Shown: positions 15,682 to 26,246 of the stretch, piece after piece
How positions within the stretch are numbered: the stretch's first letter is position 1
Layout: each line of letters starts with the position of its first letter
Assembly (NCBI GenBank): GCA_002354335.1
Contig: DELI01000027.1
Location: 58,236 to 122,235 of the forward strand
DNA from: Sphingobacterium sp. UBA2700
GTDB taxonomy: Bacteria > Bacteroidota > Bacteroidia > Sphingobacteriales > Sphingobacteriaceae
Direction of reading: 5' to 3'
Length of the DNA: 64,000 bases
Translations under genes and position numbers: made by a program
The notes under the pieces: model-generated
The model's input: only the letters and a program-made list of their open reading frames with translations
What the model was told of the DNA's origin: nothing
Databases searched by the model: none

Positions 15682-18057
15682 ATGATATACCCCAAGAACG
15701 CAGTAGATAAGTTAGGATATACAGATATAAAGGCACTCATCAAGGAAAAATGCCTGAGTGAGGCTGCAAAAGAAATGGTGGATAAGATTCAACCTCAAAT
15801 AAAACTGGAGTTGATCGATCGGTATTTGCGTCAGGCAAATGAGTTTAAAAACTTGTTGGTCAATGATGCTGCATTACCCGTAGACCATATCTATCCCATT
15901 AAAGCGATTATAGAAAAAGCAAAGGTCGAAGGCGCTTTTCTTTTTGAAGATGAGTTCTATCGAATCTTACTTTCCCTGAGAACGGTTTATGCGATTATCC
16001 GATATTTTAATGAACGCGAACAGCAATACCCAAATTTAGAGCTATTATTTGAGCATCTGCCTATTGAAAAAAGCATTATTCGCAGTATCGAGCAAGTGAT
16101 CGACGAACGCGGTAAGATGAAAGACAATGCTTCACGCTTATTGTTAGAGATCACGCAACAGATTAGTAAAAGCGAGCAGGAGGCGAGAAAACGAATTGAT
16201 AGCATCTATAAGCAGGCACAGCAGAATGGCTGGACCGCTGATGGTAGTTTAACCATTCGCGATGGCCGACTTTGTATCCCCATTCTTGCGGAGAATAAAC
16301 GTAAGATCAAGGGATTGATTCACGATGAGTCAGCGACAGGACAAACGGCTTATATCGAACCTGAAGAGGTTTTCCACTTAAACAATAAAGTTAGAGACTT
16401 GGAGTTTGAGCGAAGACGAGAAGTTATTCGGATACTAACCGATTTAACGAGCACGCTGCGCCCGCATGTCCCTTTATTGCTTGCCTATCATGGACTATTG
16501 ACTAAACTAGACTTTGTTAGAGCCAAGGCCTTATTTGCGCTCGATATCGACGCGGAAATGCCTGAATTGTCTAAAGAAGCTGAAATCCGCTTGGTCAATG
16601 CGAAGCATCCATTATTGACGCTTAGTGCACGTCAGGAAGGGCATCAGTCCGTTGTCCCATTAAATTTAAAGATCGACGCTATTGATCGCGTATTATTAGT
16701 TTCAGGACCAAACGCCGGTGGTAAGTCAGTATGTATGAAGACCGTTGGACTCTTGCAACTGATGTTCCAGTCGGGCTTATTGATCCCTTGTGATCCGACC
16801 TCGAAGTTAGGGCTGTTCAAACAGTTTTTCGCAGATATTGGCGATGATCAATCTATCGACTCCGACTTAAGTACCTACAGTGCGCACTTATCGAAAATGA
16901 AGCACTTCACCCAGTTTTCCAATGCTAGAACCTTAGTCCTTATTGATGAGTTTGGGACAGGTACTGACCCGCAATTTGGTGGGCCGATAGCGGAGGCGGT
17001 ATTGGAAGTTTTAAATAAAAAAGAAATTCGGGGCGTTATCACGACGCACTATTCCAATTTAAAAGTCTTTGCCAGCAATACTGCAGGTATAGAGAATGCT
17101 TCGATGTTGTTCGACAATGAGCAGATGAAGCCCTTATATATTTTGCAGACAGGAAAGCCCGGCAGTTCCTACGCTTTCGAGATTGCCCAAAACATTGGCT
17201 TACCGAAAGAGGTGCTGCATTTGGCAAAACAAAAAATAGGTGTTCAGCAGAAAAAAGTAGATACCTTATTAGTGGATTTAGAGCGCGAGAAGAAGGAGAT
17301 TTACGATACGAAGACGGCGATTTCCCTGCGTGAGAAAGAGCTTTTAAACCAGCAATCGGAAGTCAAAGAGCTACAATCTTATTTGGATGAAAATAGGCAT
17401 CATCTCCTTAAGGAAGCCAAAGAGGAAGCTCGGCAGATTATTAAGAATGCGAATAAGCTTGTCGAAAACACCATTTCGGAAATCAAACAGGCAAAGGCAG
17501 ATAAGGAAAAGACGAAGGATTTGCGCGTAGGACTACAGCGTGCGTCGGACTCTTTGAAAGAAAAGCCTAAGGAGCAGGCGAAAGCAAAAGTTGTGCAGGC
17601 TTCGGACGAACCGATAGCCATTGGCGATTGGGTTCGCATCCTCGAAACGGGAAATGAAGCACAAGTAATCGAAATCGCGAAAAACAACTTAATCCTTGCA
17701 CTGGGCGATCTGCGCACGGTAGTTAAAAAGAATAAGGTAGAGAAGCTGCGCGGCAAAGAGAAGGCTAAGGCCGTTAAGAAATCGCGCCCAATCTCGGCAG
17801 AGAGTGTGGCAGACTTCCACCCCGAAGTTGATGTACGCGGGATGCGAACAGACGATGCGCTTCAAAAAATAGAAACTGTGCTCGATAGAGCCGTCATGAT
17901 CGGTTACCCATCCCTAAAAATCATCCACGGAAAAGGTGACGGTATCTTAAGACGCTTTATTCGCGACTATTTACGCAAATACAATCAGGTTACTCGCTTT
18001 GAAGATGAACATGCCGACCGCGGTGGCGATGGCATTACCTATGCATATTTAGACTAG
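15682..18057 (+). CDS. mutS2: Endonuclease MutS2
   Basis: A 791 aa MutS paralogue that acts in suppression of recombination and in ribosome rescue in studied bacteria. It has the core and clamp helices (to about 330), the ABC ATPase with Walker A GPNAGGKS (about 343-350), VLIDEFGTGTDP (Walker B, about 420), a coiled-coil region (about 520-640), a KOW-like segment and a C-terminal Smr nuclease domain (VDVRGMRTDDAL near 718, IIHGKGDGILR near 750). It lacks the mismatch-binding domain, as expected for MutS2. A strong terminator follows. Confidence 0.96.
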   Translation: MIYPKNAVDKLGYTDIKALIKEKCLSEAAKEMVDKIQPQIKLELIDRYLRQANEFKNLLVNDAALPVDHIYPIKAIIEKAKVEGAFLFEDEFYRILLSLRTVYAIIRYFNEREQQYPNLELLFEHLPIEKSIIRSIEQVIDERGKMKDNASRLLLEITQQISKSEQEARKRIDSIYKQAQQNGWTADGSLTIRDGRLCIPILAENKRKIKGLIHDESATGQTAYIEPEEVFHLNNKVRDLEFERRREVIRILTDLTSTLRPHVPLLLAYHGLLTKLDFVRAKALFALDIDAEMPELSKEAEIRLVNAKHPLLTLSARQEGHQSVVPLNLKIDAIDRVLLVSGPNAGGKSVCMKTVGLLQLMFQSGLLIPCDPTSKLGLFKQFFADIGDDQSIDSDLSTYSAHLSKMKHFTQFSNARTLVLIDEFGTGTDPQFGGPIAEAVLEVLNKKEIRGVITTHYSNLKVFASNTAGIENASMLFDNEQMKPLYILQTGKPGSSYAFEIAQNIGLPKEVLHLAKQKIGVQQKKVDTLLVDLEREKKEIYDTKTAISLREKELLNQQSEVKELQSYLDENRHHLLKEAKEEARQIIKNANKLVENTISEIKQAKADKEKTKDLRVGLQRASDSLKEKPKEQAKAKVVQASDEPIAIGDWVRILETGNEAQVIEIAKNNLILALGDLRTVVKKNKVEKLRGKEKAKAVKKSRPISAESVADFHPEVDVRGMRTDDALQKIETVLDRAVMIGYPSLKIIHGKGDGILRRFIRDYLRKYNQVTRFEDEHADRGGDGITYAYLD

Positions 18058-18091
18058 ATTTTATAGATAATTCTTAAGTTCTAAAATAATG

Positions 18092-18128
18092 GGAGTCTAT
18101 GCATTAAATTGCATAGGCTCCTTTTTTA
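18092..18128 (+). terminator. Intrinsic terminator of mutS2
   Basis: A 12-base stem (GGAGTCTATGCA / TGCATAGGCTCC) with a 6-base loop and a T-run lies 35 bases behind mutS2. Confidence 0.9.
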
Positions 18129-18174
18129 TTTGACGATGAGGAGGGGACTTCGCTTTTGACGGAGACTATTTATC

Positions 18175-18650
18175 TTGAACCAAGAAAGGAAGGATTTAAG
18201 GATGAGCAGGATCAGGCATAACTGCTAAGTATTACTGCCAATGTACAGTCCTTACATAACCTAATCATAGCCCTTTCAGAGCGGTTATGATTGGGTTGTG
18301 AAAGGGCTTTGAAAGGGTTAAGTAAGGGGTTTGAGTGGATGAAGGTTGAATTAGATATTAGACCAGATTGTCTTGAACCAGGAAAGGAAGGATTTTAGGA
18401 TAAACAGGATCGTGTCTAAATTCTATTAATTCGACTGAACAAAATATTTTTTTCTTTCTGTCAGATCCTGTCAATCCTAAAATCCTTTTTTTCCTGGTTC
18501 AGAAAAAGTAGTTAGTAGTTAGTACTTAGTATTTAGACCCATGACGAAAGATCCTGCACATCCTTACGTCTAAAATCTAATGTCTATTGTCTAAAATCTA
18601 ATTCCCACCCTAGGTCTAACTACTAACTACTAAATACTAACTTCTATTAA
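18175..18650. repeat. Composite repeat element B
   Basis: Three copies of the arm seen in element A occur here: 18175-18215 and 18373-18418 forward and 18462-18504 inverted (core TTGAACCAGGAAAGGAAGG then ATTTTAGGAT and ACAGGATC). The last two form an inverted pair around a 43-base AT-rich loop. Between the first two lie AGGGTTGTGAAAGGG-type units (about 18290-18330). After 18505 come TAGTTAGTAGTTAG/TAGTACTTAG repeats, with inverted counterparts to about 18650. I see no coding frame in 18129-18747. Confidence 0.75.
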
Positions 18651-18747
18651 AATAAAGATTAAATTTTTTAATTATTAAGTTTCTGTTAAAGCAAGTGAAC
18701 TATGATAAAAGCTCTATATATTTAACCTGTAATTTAAAACAAATCAA

Positions 18748-21700
18748 ATGTAGAAATCTTTACTATTCTTTGCTTTGGTACTTGCGAGTTATGGAGCGGT
18801 CCAAGCACAGGTTACAAGTAGTAGTATGACGGGTGTTGTTAAACAACATAGCGGTAGTATGACGGAGGGTGCTAGCATCAAAGCAATCCATACACCATCA
18901 GGTACGATCTATTCGGGTTCGACAAATGAGGCTGGACGATTCAGTTTAGTGGGTATGCGTGTTGGTGGTCCTTATCGTATTGAAATCAGCCATGTTGGGC
19001 AAGAACCAATCGTTTATAACAATGTATTTATCGAGTTGGGTAGAGCCTTTGAATTAAACCCAACATTTGGTGATGATGTGACGAGCATTGATGCCGTAGA
19101 CATCATAGGAGCGGGGCGGGGGCAAAACCTAAAGACCGGTGCCAGCACGCAGCTTTCGAATCGTCATTTGCAAAGTATGCCTACAATTTCGCGGAGCCTT
19201 AAGGACTTCACGCGTCTTACGCCACAAGCGGACGTTAGGGGTGAGGCAATTTCAATTGGCGGGATGCATAATCGCTTTAATCAATTGACGATTGATGGGG
19301 CCGTTAGCAATGATGTATTCGGATTGAATGATGCAGGTACCAACGGTGCAAGTACTGGTACCTCGCCAATTTCATTGGACGCGATAGAGGAAATCAACGT
19401 ACAAGTGGCGCCTTTTGATGTTCGCGCTAGTGGATTCGCAGGTGGTGGTATCTCGGCTGTAACGCGTTCGGGTACAAATGCGCTGAAAGGTTCTGCATAT
19501 TACTTTATGCGTAATGAAAATCTAACCGGTATGACTCCTCCGGATTTAGTTAGAGATAAAGAGGTCCGCAAGAAGTTGGAGAGCTATACGGAGCGGCAGA
19601 TGGGATTCCGTATCGGTGGTCCAATTATGAAGGATCGTATATTTTTCTTCGCAAACTATGAACGCACCGAGAATGTGACACCGCTGGGGTTCCTTCCAGG
19701 AACGTCCGCATCAAATGTTTCGTTAGATGTGGTGAAGAAAGTGGCAGAGATCATTAAAGGAATGGGTTACGAACCGGGTGGCTATTTAGACTTGGAATCC
19801 AATAATTATTCAGATAAGATCTTTACGAGGTTCGACTTCAACCTAAGCGATCAGCATAAGTTGACGGCACGTTATAGTTATGTGAAAGGTTCTGCTTTTC
19901 AGATTTGGCGCAATGCATCTACGGCTAATTTTCAGAATGCTGGTATCAATAGAAAAAGCGACACCCATTCTGCTGTCGTAGAGTTGAACAGTCGGTTCTC
20001 AAATACACTCTCCAATAACTTGGTTGTTGGTTACACGAATGTTCGCGAGCCGCGCGGCTACTTGGGCGAGGCATTTCCACGTGTTGCGATCAGTAGCAGA
20101 AACTTGAATATCAACCTCGGTCCGGAGCCATTTTCGACAATTAACCAATTGAATCAGAGTATACTAACGCTGACCAATAACTTGACGCTTTTCAAGGGCA
20201 ACCATACGGTTACATTTGGAACACATAATGAGTTCTACAAAATGTATAATGGATTTATCGGAAATGGCTTCGGCAGTTATGTGTTCACTGATTCGCCTGT
20301 AACGGACATTAATCCGGCAACAAATGCACCCTACACTGCTCTCGAGAATTTTGAGCGCAAGCTAGCAAGTAATTTCAGGTATGCCTATAGTAATACGGAC
20401 GACCCTAGACAAGGTGCAGACGTTAGTGCGATGCAATTAGGTTTCTATGTTCAGGATGATTTTCAAGTTGCCAGCAATTTTAAATTAACTGCCGGTCTGC
20501 GAGTTGATATTCCGATTTATACAAGCAGTCCTTTGGAGAATACAGATTTTAATAATTCGATTTTAGCGAAGCGTTATGATGTGCAGACGAATCGTATGCC
20601 GAAAACCGCATTCATGTGGTCTCCACGCGTAGGTTTTAACTGGGACGTGAATAAGGATCGCTCAACAGTATTGCGTGGTGGTGTTGGGATATTTACTTCG
20701 CGATATCCGTTTGTTTGGTCGTCTGGTGCTTATACACAGAGCGGTGTATTGTTAGGTGGTGTTCAGGCGAGTGTGCGAAGCAATGTTGCGCCAAACATTC
20801 CTTTTATTCCAGATGCTAATAAACAGCCTAAGAGTACCGAGGAGTTTAAACCATCAGGGAACATATCTGTGTTGGCCAAAGATCTGAAATTACCTCAAAT
20901 GGCACGCGCATCTTTTGGTGTGGATTATCAATTACCATGGGGTGTGCAGGCGACGGTAGACGCGATGTTCTCGAGAAACTTAAGCAATTTCCGCTTTAGA
21001 GACTTGAATGTGAAAGATCCGATCGGACAATTGGAAGGGGCAGACAACCGTTTAATGTATGAGCAAGATGTAAGAAAGCGCCTTGTTTTGCCAAACTATA
21101 CACAGGTGATTTACATAGACAATGTGAACAAGGGTTATGCTTGGTCTGGAACAGCGCAGTTATCGAAAAACTTTGATAAAGGATTCTTTGCTTCCGTTGC
21201 TTATACTTATACGGAGTCTAAGGATCTATTCTCAGGTTCATCTTCACAAAATCAATCGAACTTCTACAGAACCGGTACCATCAATGGTTCGAACAATATT
21301 ACTTTGGGGCACAATTCCTTCAGTACGGGTAGTCGTATTGTTGCTTATGCATCATACCATAAGGAATATTTGAGAAACTTAGGAACGACGATATCATTGG
21401 TTTACAATGGTCAATCGGGCAACCGCTTTGCCTATATGATTGCGGGCGATCCGGGAGGTCATTCAGCCGGAAGAAGCGATCAATTTTCCTTAATGTATAT
21501 TCCTAAAAACGCGAGCGAAATTAAGTTCGTCGATATTCCTAAGGGTAAGACCGCTGCCGAGCAGTCAGCGGAGTTTGAAAAATATATAGAATCTAATCCA
21601 TACTTAAAAAGCAGAAGAGGTCAGTATGCTGAGCGTAATGGCGATCGTACTCCTTTTTCGCATCAATTTGACTTGAAATTCTTACAGGATGTATTTGTGA

Positions 21701-21969
21701 ATGTAGGGGGTAAGAAAAATACAATTCAACTTTCTGTTGATATCATGAATATTGGTGCCTTGGTTAACAAGAATTGGGGTAAGCAATATCAGGGAGGTCA
21801 AAGTTTCTGGGATAATAGTTTCCGTCCGATTGTTTTCGACAGTTTTGAAAAGGACACGAACATCCCGCAATATCGACTTGGCAATTTGAACGATGGAAAA
21901 CCTTACTACCAACATGACCTTTCATCGCGTTGGTCGGCTCAGGTAGGCCTTCGTTATATTTTCAATTAG
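18748..21969 (+). pseudogene. Oar-like TonB-dependent receptor with a stop at codon 2
   Basis: Outer-membrane receptor of the Oar type: N-terminal carboxypeptidase-regulatory-like domain (SMTGVVKQHSGS on), plug, and beta-barrel ending in SAQVGLRYIFN. The original ATG at 18748 is directly followed by TAG (18751), where the tandem paralogue at 22449 has AAG. Downstream, the reading KSLLFFALVLASYG is nearly the same in both, so this is a single-base nonsense change in the signal peptide. The next in-frame start, TTG at 18775, would leave only MVLASYGAVQA, too short and uncharged for export. The remaining 1064 codons are intact, so the change is recent, or some read-through persists. Confidence 0.8.
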
Positions 21970-22009
21970 CAAGTTTAGGTTTCGTTTAGTTTAGTGGTTC
22001 ATAATGACG

Positions 22010-22043
22010 GAGGGTGCAGTTTTATACTGCGCCCTCTTTTTTG
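22010..22043 (+). terminator. Intrinsic terminator after the first Oar-like gene
   Basis: An 11-base stem (GAGGGTGCAGT / ACTGCGCCCTC) followed by a T-run lies 40 bases behind the receptor frame. Confidence 0.88.
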
Positions 22044-22417
22044 TGTTGTTGGTTTTCAATGATCATCAAGAGCTTTCATCTCGCTCGCTGCTTCCAGAGG
22101 AGTCGATAGGTTTTTGATATACATCCTACTAGATTTGAATAAAAATGCTGGAAATCCTTGCTACAAATTATCGAACGTCGCATTTTATCTTCAAATTTTG
22201 AAAAAACTTTTCCACATTTCACAAAATGTTAAAATTTGTTAAACTGATAATGTTCGCCTAGTTTTTTTATCAATTTTTTAAACAACGCGCGTCGTTAATA
22301 TAAAAAGTTGTCATGTTTACTATTTTGGTTTACTCGATTTTGCCAAAAGAATGCAAATCTATGGTTGTTAGTATATTAAGTTTATGTTAAGCATTAACGG
22401 AACATGATTTAACTTTA

Positions 22418-22425
22418 TAATTTTG
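22418..22425 (+). promoter_or_regulatory. Probable -7 box of the second Oar-like gene
   Basis: TAATTTTG matches the consensus 23 bases ahead of the ATG at 22449. The preceding spacer (22044-22417) is AT-rich and shows no gene. No clear -33 element is seen. Confidence 0.5.
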
Positions 22426-22448
22426 CATCGGAAAACAAAACAAACCAT

Positions 22449-25400
22449 ATGAAGAAATCTTTACTTTTCTTTGCTTTGGTTCTTGCGAGCTACGGAACTA
22501 TCCAAGCGCAGGTAACCACTAGTAGCATGACGGGTGTGGTCACTCAAACCAATGGATCCACAACTTCAGGAGCTACAATCAAAGCAACCCACTTACCTTC
22601 AGGAACTGCTTATTCAGGTTCTGCAAATGATGCGGGTCGCTTTAACTTATCCAACATGCGTGTTGGTGGTCCATACCGTATCGAAGTAACATACGTTGGA
22701 CAAGATCCAGTTGTGTACGAAGATGTGTACTTACAATTAGGTCAACCATTCGTTCTTAACCCCGTGTTCGGTGATTCAGCGAATATTCTTGATGAGGTTG
22801 TCGTTACGAGAAGTGGAAGCCGTGTTAATAAAACTGGCGCATCGACTAACGTTGGATTAAAGCAAATTCAAGAACTACCGCAAGTTAGTAGAAGTATTAC
22901 TGAGTTTACACGTTTGACTCCTCAAGCAAACGGAAACTCATTCGCAGGTAGAGATGCGAGATACAACAACTTACAAATTGACGGTGCAAACTTCAATAAC
23001 GGTTTTGGTTTAAGTTCAAACGCGCTTCCAGGTGGAAATGCTCAGCCTATTTCCCTTGACGCGATTCAAGAAATTTCCGTAAATATTGCTCCATTTGATA
23101 TCACGCAATCTGGTTTTACAGGTGCTGGTATTAACGCGGTTACGAAATCAGGTACTAATGATTTCCACGGATCGATTTATGGTTTCTACAACAACGAAAA
23201 TTTAACAGGTTTTAAAATTAATAAAGAGACCATCAAGTACGAGCCAGGTACAAAACAAAACTATGGCTTTACATTAGGCGGTCCAATCATTAAAAACAAG
23301 TTGTTCTTTTTTGTAAGTGGTGAGAAGGAAAAATCAACAGGTATCAACGCTTCAGGAGCTAACCTTTGGGTTCCTTCCGAAGATGGAACAATGAACATCG
23401 AGAAGAATATTACTCGTGTTAAACGTTCTGACCTTGATGCAGTTAAGAATCACTTGATCAACCAGTTCGGTTATGATCCGGGTGCTTATGAAGGCTATGC
23501 AAACACAGCAGAGCAATTTGGTTATAAATTCTTAGCAAGAGTTGACTGGAACATCAATGATAAGCATAAGGCTGCATTCCGTTTTAATTACTTAAATGGT
23601 GAGTCTATGCAAGTTGCGAATGCTTCGTCAGGTCCTCAACCACGCTCTTCATGGGGTCGTGTGAGTGAGAACTCGATTACCTTCCAAAATGGTAACTACG
23701 CTTTCAATAACATCGTTAGCTCATTTACCGCTGAGTTAAACTCTAACTTCACTTCGCAATTGTCTAATAAATTCTTGTTTACTTACTCGAAGATTCAAGA
23801 TACAAGAAAAACGCCAAGCGATAAATTATTCCCGTTTGTTGATATCTGGGATGGTAGTGCAACAGGTGGTAACTACATCAGTTTCGGTACGGAGTTGTTC
23901 TCATATTTAAATGACGTTATCAACGATAACTTCTCATTTACAAACAACTTGACTTACAACACAGGTAAGCACTCATTCACTGGAGGTATCGCATTCGACG
24001 TTCAGAAATTTGGTAACTCTTATACTCGTATGGGTACAGGGTACTACCGTTATGCATCGGTTGAAGACTTCTTGAAAACTGGTACTTCAGCAGAGGTAGC
24101 TCCAATCATGTACGGTTTGACCTATCCTTACGAGAACCAAGATACTTATTCTAGAATTAACTTCGGACTAGCATCAGCTTACGTACAAGACCGTATTTCG
24201 GTTACAGATCGTTTCAACGTTACTGCTGGTATCCGTTTAGAAATGCCAATCTACATGAACAAATTAACAGCTAACCCGTCAATCGACGCGTTGGAATTGT
24301 TAGATGTTGATGGAAATCCAACGCACTATAATTCTGGGAAATGGCCGAACCAAAAGCTAATGGTTTCTCCACGTTTAGGATTTAACTATGACGTATTCGG
24401 AGATCGTTCACTAACGCTTCGTGGTGGTACAGGTATTTTCACAGGACGTGTTCCTTTTGTATGGTTAACTAACATGCCAACAGGTGCCGGCGTATTACAA
24501 AATACAATCGAACCGGGATCATACGATCAAATCAAAGGATGGATTGGCAATGTTAGATTCCACCCAGAAGATATCTACTATCATTTGAACAATGTTCCTG
24601 CAGGTGCAGAGAATGTGTTTATCAAGACTCCAAAAGATGGTGCTCCATCATCATTTGCTCTTGTTGACAAAAACTTCAAAATGCCTTCTGTATGGAGATC
24701 AAGCATCGCTGCTGATTACAAAATTCCTAACTCGCCAGTTACTTTAACTACAGACATCTTATATACAAAAGATATCAATGGCGTATTCCAATTAGGAGCG
24801 AACAGAAAAGCTTCGACTGTGAAAATGGACTATGCAGGTGTTGATAGAGATTTCTATCCAAACGCAGCATCTTACCAATACAACACAGCGATCGGTGCTA
24901 ACAACGCGACCGTATTAACAAATACGAAGTCTAAAGGTTATGCTTTCTCAGCTACGGTTGGTGCTTCAGTTGCTCCATGGAACGGTCTTTCTGGGTCATT
25001 GTTCTACACGTATTCAGAAGCAGAAGAAGTTTCTGCGAATGCTGGTTCAAGTGCAAGTTCAGCATGGGGAGGTTCTCCAGTTATCAACTCGCCTAACCAA
25101 GATTTCTTAAGTATTTCTGATTTCGCAGTTCCACACCGCGTTGTTGCAAACTTAAGCTATACGATTCAGAACACAACATTAGGTATTTATTACAACGGTT
25201 CTCACCAAGGAAGATATTCATTATACCACAGCTATGACTTAAACGGTGATGGTATTTCGAATGATTTAACGTTCATCCCTAAAGAATCCAGTGATTTGAA
25301 CTTTGCTAACATCCTTAACAAAGACGGATCGGTTAGATATTCTGTTGAAGATCAAAGAAAAGCTTTCGACGAGTATATCACTTTGAATGATCTTGAAGAA

Positions 25401-25754
25401 TACAGAGGTAAAATTGCACCAAGAAATGCTTTCTTATTACCTTGGTTGAACAGATTTGACGTTCGTTGGACTCAAAACATCTTGAAAGATGTAGTAACTA
25501 AAGAAGATAAACTTCAATTTACTCTTGATATCATCAACGTTGGAAACTTACTTAATTCTGAGTGGGGAGTTCAAGACTGGATGTACACTAACGGTAGAGC
25601 AATCTTAGGCCGTGTGAGCAGAAATGCAGTTGCAAATCCTCAATTCCAAATGTTATTGGATGATAAAGGTGAAATGGTTAAACGTCCATACTTGCCAGCA
25701 ACTAGAACTTCAACTACTTGGAGTGCAATGGTTGGTTTGAGATATTCATTCTAA
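22449..25754 (+). CDS. Oar-like TonB-dependent receptor
   Basis: Outer-membrane protein of 1101 aa. It has a Sec signal peptide (MKKSLLFFALVLASYG, cleavage after IQA), a carboxypeptidase-regulatory-like domain (about 20-110), a plug beginning DEVVVTRSGSR, then a beta-barrel ending in WSAMVGLRYSF with the terminal phenylalanine needed for outer-membrane assembly. Oar-type proteins are found across Bacteroidota and Myxococcota; one in Myxococcus exports a signalling protease, but the cargo here is unknown. Codon use is rich in highly expressed-type codons compared with the first copy. It has its own promoter and terminator. Confidence 0.92.
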   Translation: MKKSLLFFALVLASYGTIQAQVTTSSMTGVVTQTNGSTTSGATIKATHLPSGTAYSGSANDAGRFNLSNMRVGGPYRIEVTYVGQDPVVYEDVYLQLGQPFVLNPVFGDSANILDEVVVTRSGSRVNKTGASTNVGLKQIQELPQVSRSITEFTRLTPQANGNSFAGRDARYNNLQIDGANFNNGFGLSSNALPGGNAQPISLDAIQEISVNIAPFDITQSGFTGAGINAVTKSGTNDFHGSIYGFYNNENLTGFKINKETIKYEPGTKQNYGFTLGGPIIKNKLFFFVSGEKEKSTGINASGANLWVPSEDGTMNIEKNITRVKRSDLDAVKNHLINQFGYDPGAYEGYANTAEQFGYKFLARVDWNINDKHKAAFRFNYLNGESMQVANASSGPQPRSSWGRVSENSITFQNGNYAFNNIVSSFTAELNSNFTSQLSNKFLFTYSKIQDTRKTPSDKLFPFVDIWDGSATGGNYISFGTELFSYLNDVINDNFSFTNNLTYNTGKHSFTGGIAFDVQKFGNSYTRMGTGYYRYASVEDFLKTGTSAEVAPIMYGLTYPYENQDTYSRINFGLASAYVQDRISVTDRFNVTAGIRLEMPIYMNKLTANPSIDALELLDVDGNPTHYNSGKWPNQKLMVSPRLGFNYDVFGDRSLTLRGGTGIFTGRVPFVWLTNMPTGAGVLQNTIEPGSYDQIKGWIGNVRFHPEDIYYHLNNVPAGAENVFIKTPKDGAPSSFALVDKNFKMPSVWRSSIAADYKIPNSPVTLTTDILYTKDINGVFQLGANRKASTVKMDYAGVDRDFYPNAASYQYNTAIGANNATVLTNTKSKGYAFSATVGASVAPWNGLSGSLFYTYSEAEEVSANAGSSASSAWGGSPVINSPNQDFLSISDFAVPHRVVANLSYTIQNTTLGIYYNGSHQGRYSLYHSYDLNGDGISNDLTFIPKESSDLNFANILNKDGSVRYSVEDQRKAFDEYITLNDLEEYRGKIAPRNAFLLPWLNRFDVRWTQNILKDVVTKEDKLQFTLDIINVGNLLNSEWGVQDWMYTNGRAILGRVSRNAVANPQFQMLLDDKGEMVKRPYLPATRTSTTWSAMVGLRYSF

Positions 25755-25784
25755 TAGAGATTTCAGTTTTAATCTGATTGAAAA

Positions 25785-25820
25785 TAAAAATCCCCGCTGC
25801 CAACAGCGGGGATTTTTTTA
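25785..25820. terminator. Bidirectional terminator
   Basis: Hairpin AATCCCCGCTG / CAGCGGGGATT with A-run before and T-run after lies between the receptor gene and the convergent 130 aa gene, and can serve both. Confidence 0.9.
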
Positions 25821-25838
25821 TGGGAAAGGACTTCGTTT

Positions 25839-26231
25839 TTACTCTGCTCTACGCCATTTCATCATAAACAGCTGTTGTTCTTCCTCATCATCGGAGAGAA
25901 TCTGTATGCGCCATTCCATTTCATTTTCATCAATGGGATACACTTCATACTCTGCTACAGCAACAAAATCTTCTTCGGAAATACTTTCATTCCGAACGAG
26001 TATATTGTCTCTTAATTCCCAGGAGAAATTACTGCTTGGCTGCTCCTCACAAGAACCTTCGTTATAGATATAAAACTTATCTGAACCACTTTGATCCTCA
26101 TTGAACTGATAATAGGTCCTTCCTTCGCATTCCGGATGGAAATCAGCGTCGATATGTTCGCCGGTTTGGGATCCACGAAAACTAAGATTCCACTTACCGA
26201 GCAAATAGCTCTTTAAATCTGTATGTGACAT
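25839..26231 (-). CDS. Hypothetical lipocalin-like protein
   Basis: A 130 aa acidic protein. The start (LKSYLLGKWNLSF), the strand-rich pattern and the central YYQFNEDQSGSDKFYIYNEG resemble short lipocalin-like (DUF4923/lipocalin_4 type) domains that usually begin with a GxW motif. No signal peptide is seen. It lies 15 bases behind the LOG-family gene and is likely cotranscribed with it. The family assignment is by eye only. Confidence 0.6.
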   Translation of the reverse strand: MSHTDLKSYLLGKWNLSFRGSQTGEHIDADFHPECEGRTYYQFNEDQSGSDKFYIYNEGSCEEQPSSNFSWELRDNILVRNESISEEDFVAVAEYEVYPIDENEMEWRIQILSDDEEEQQLFMMKWRRAE

Positions 26232-26246
26232 GTTGTCGTTTTGGGA

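Noticed and set aside
18505..18650. TAGTTAGTAG repeats considered as a CRISPR array
   Set aside because: Same reason: short units, no unique spacers and no cas genes.
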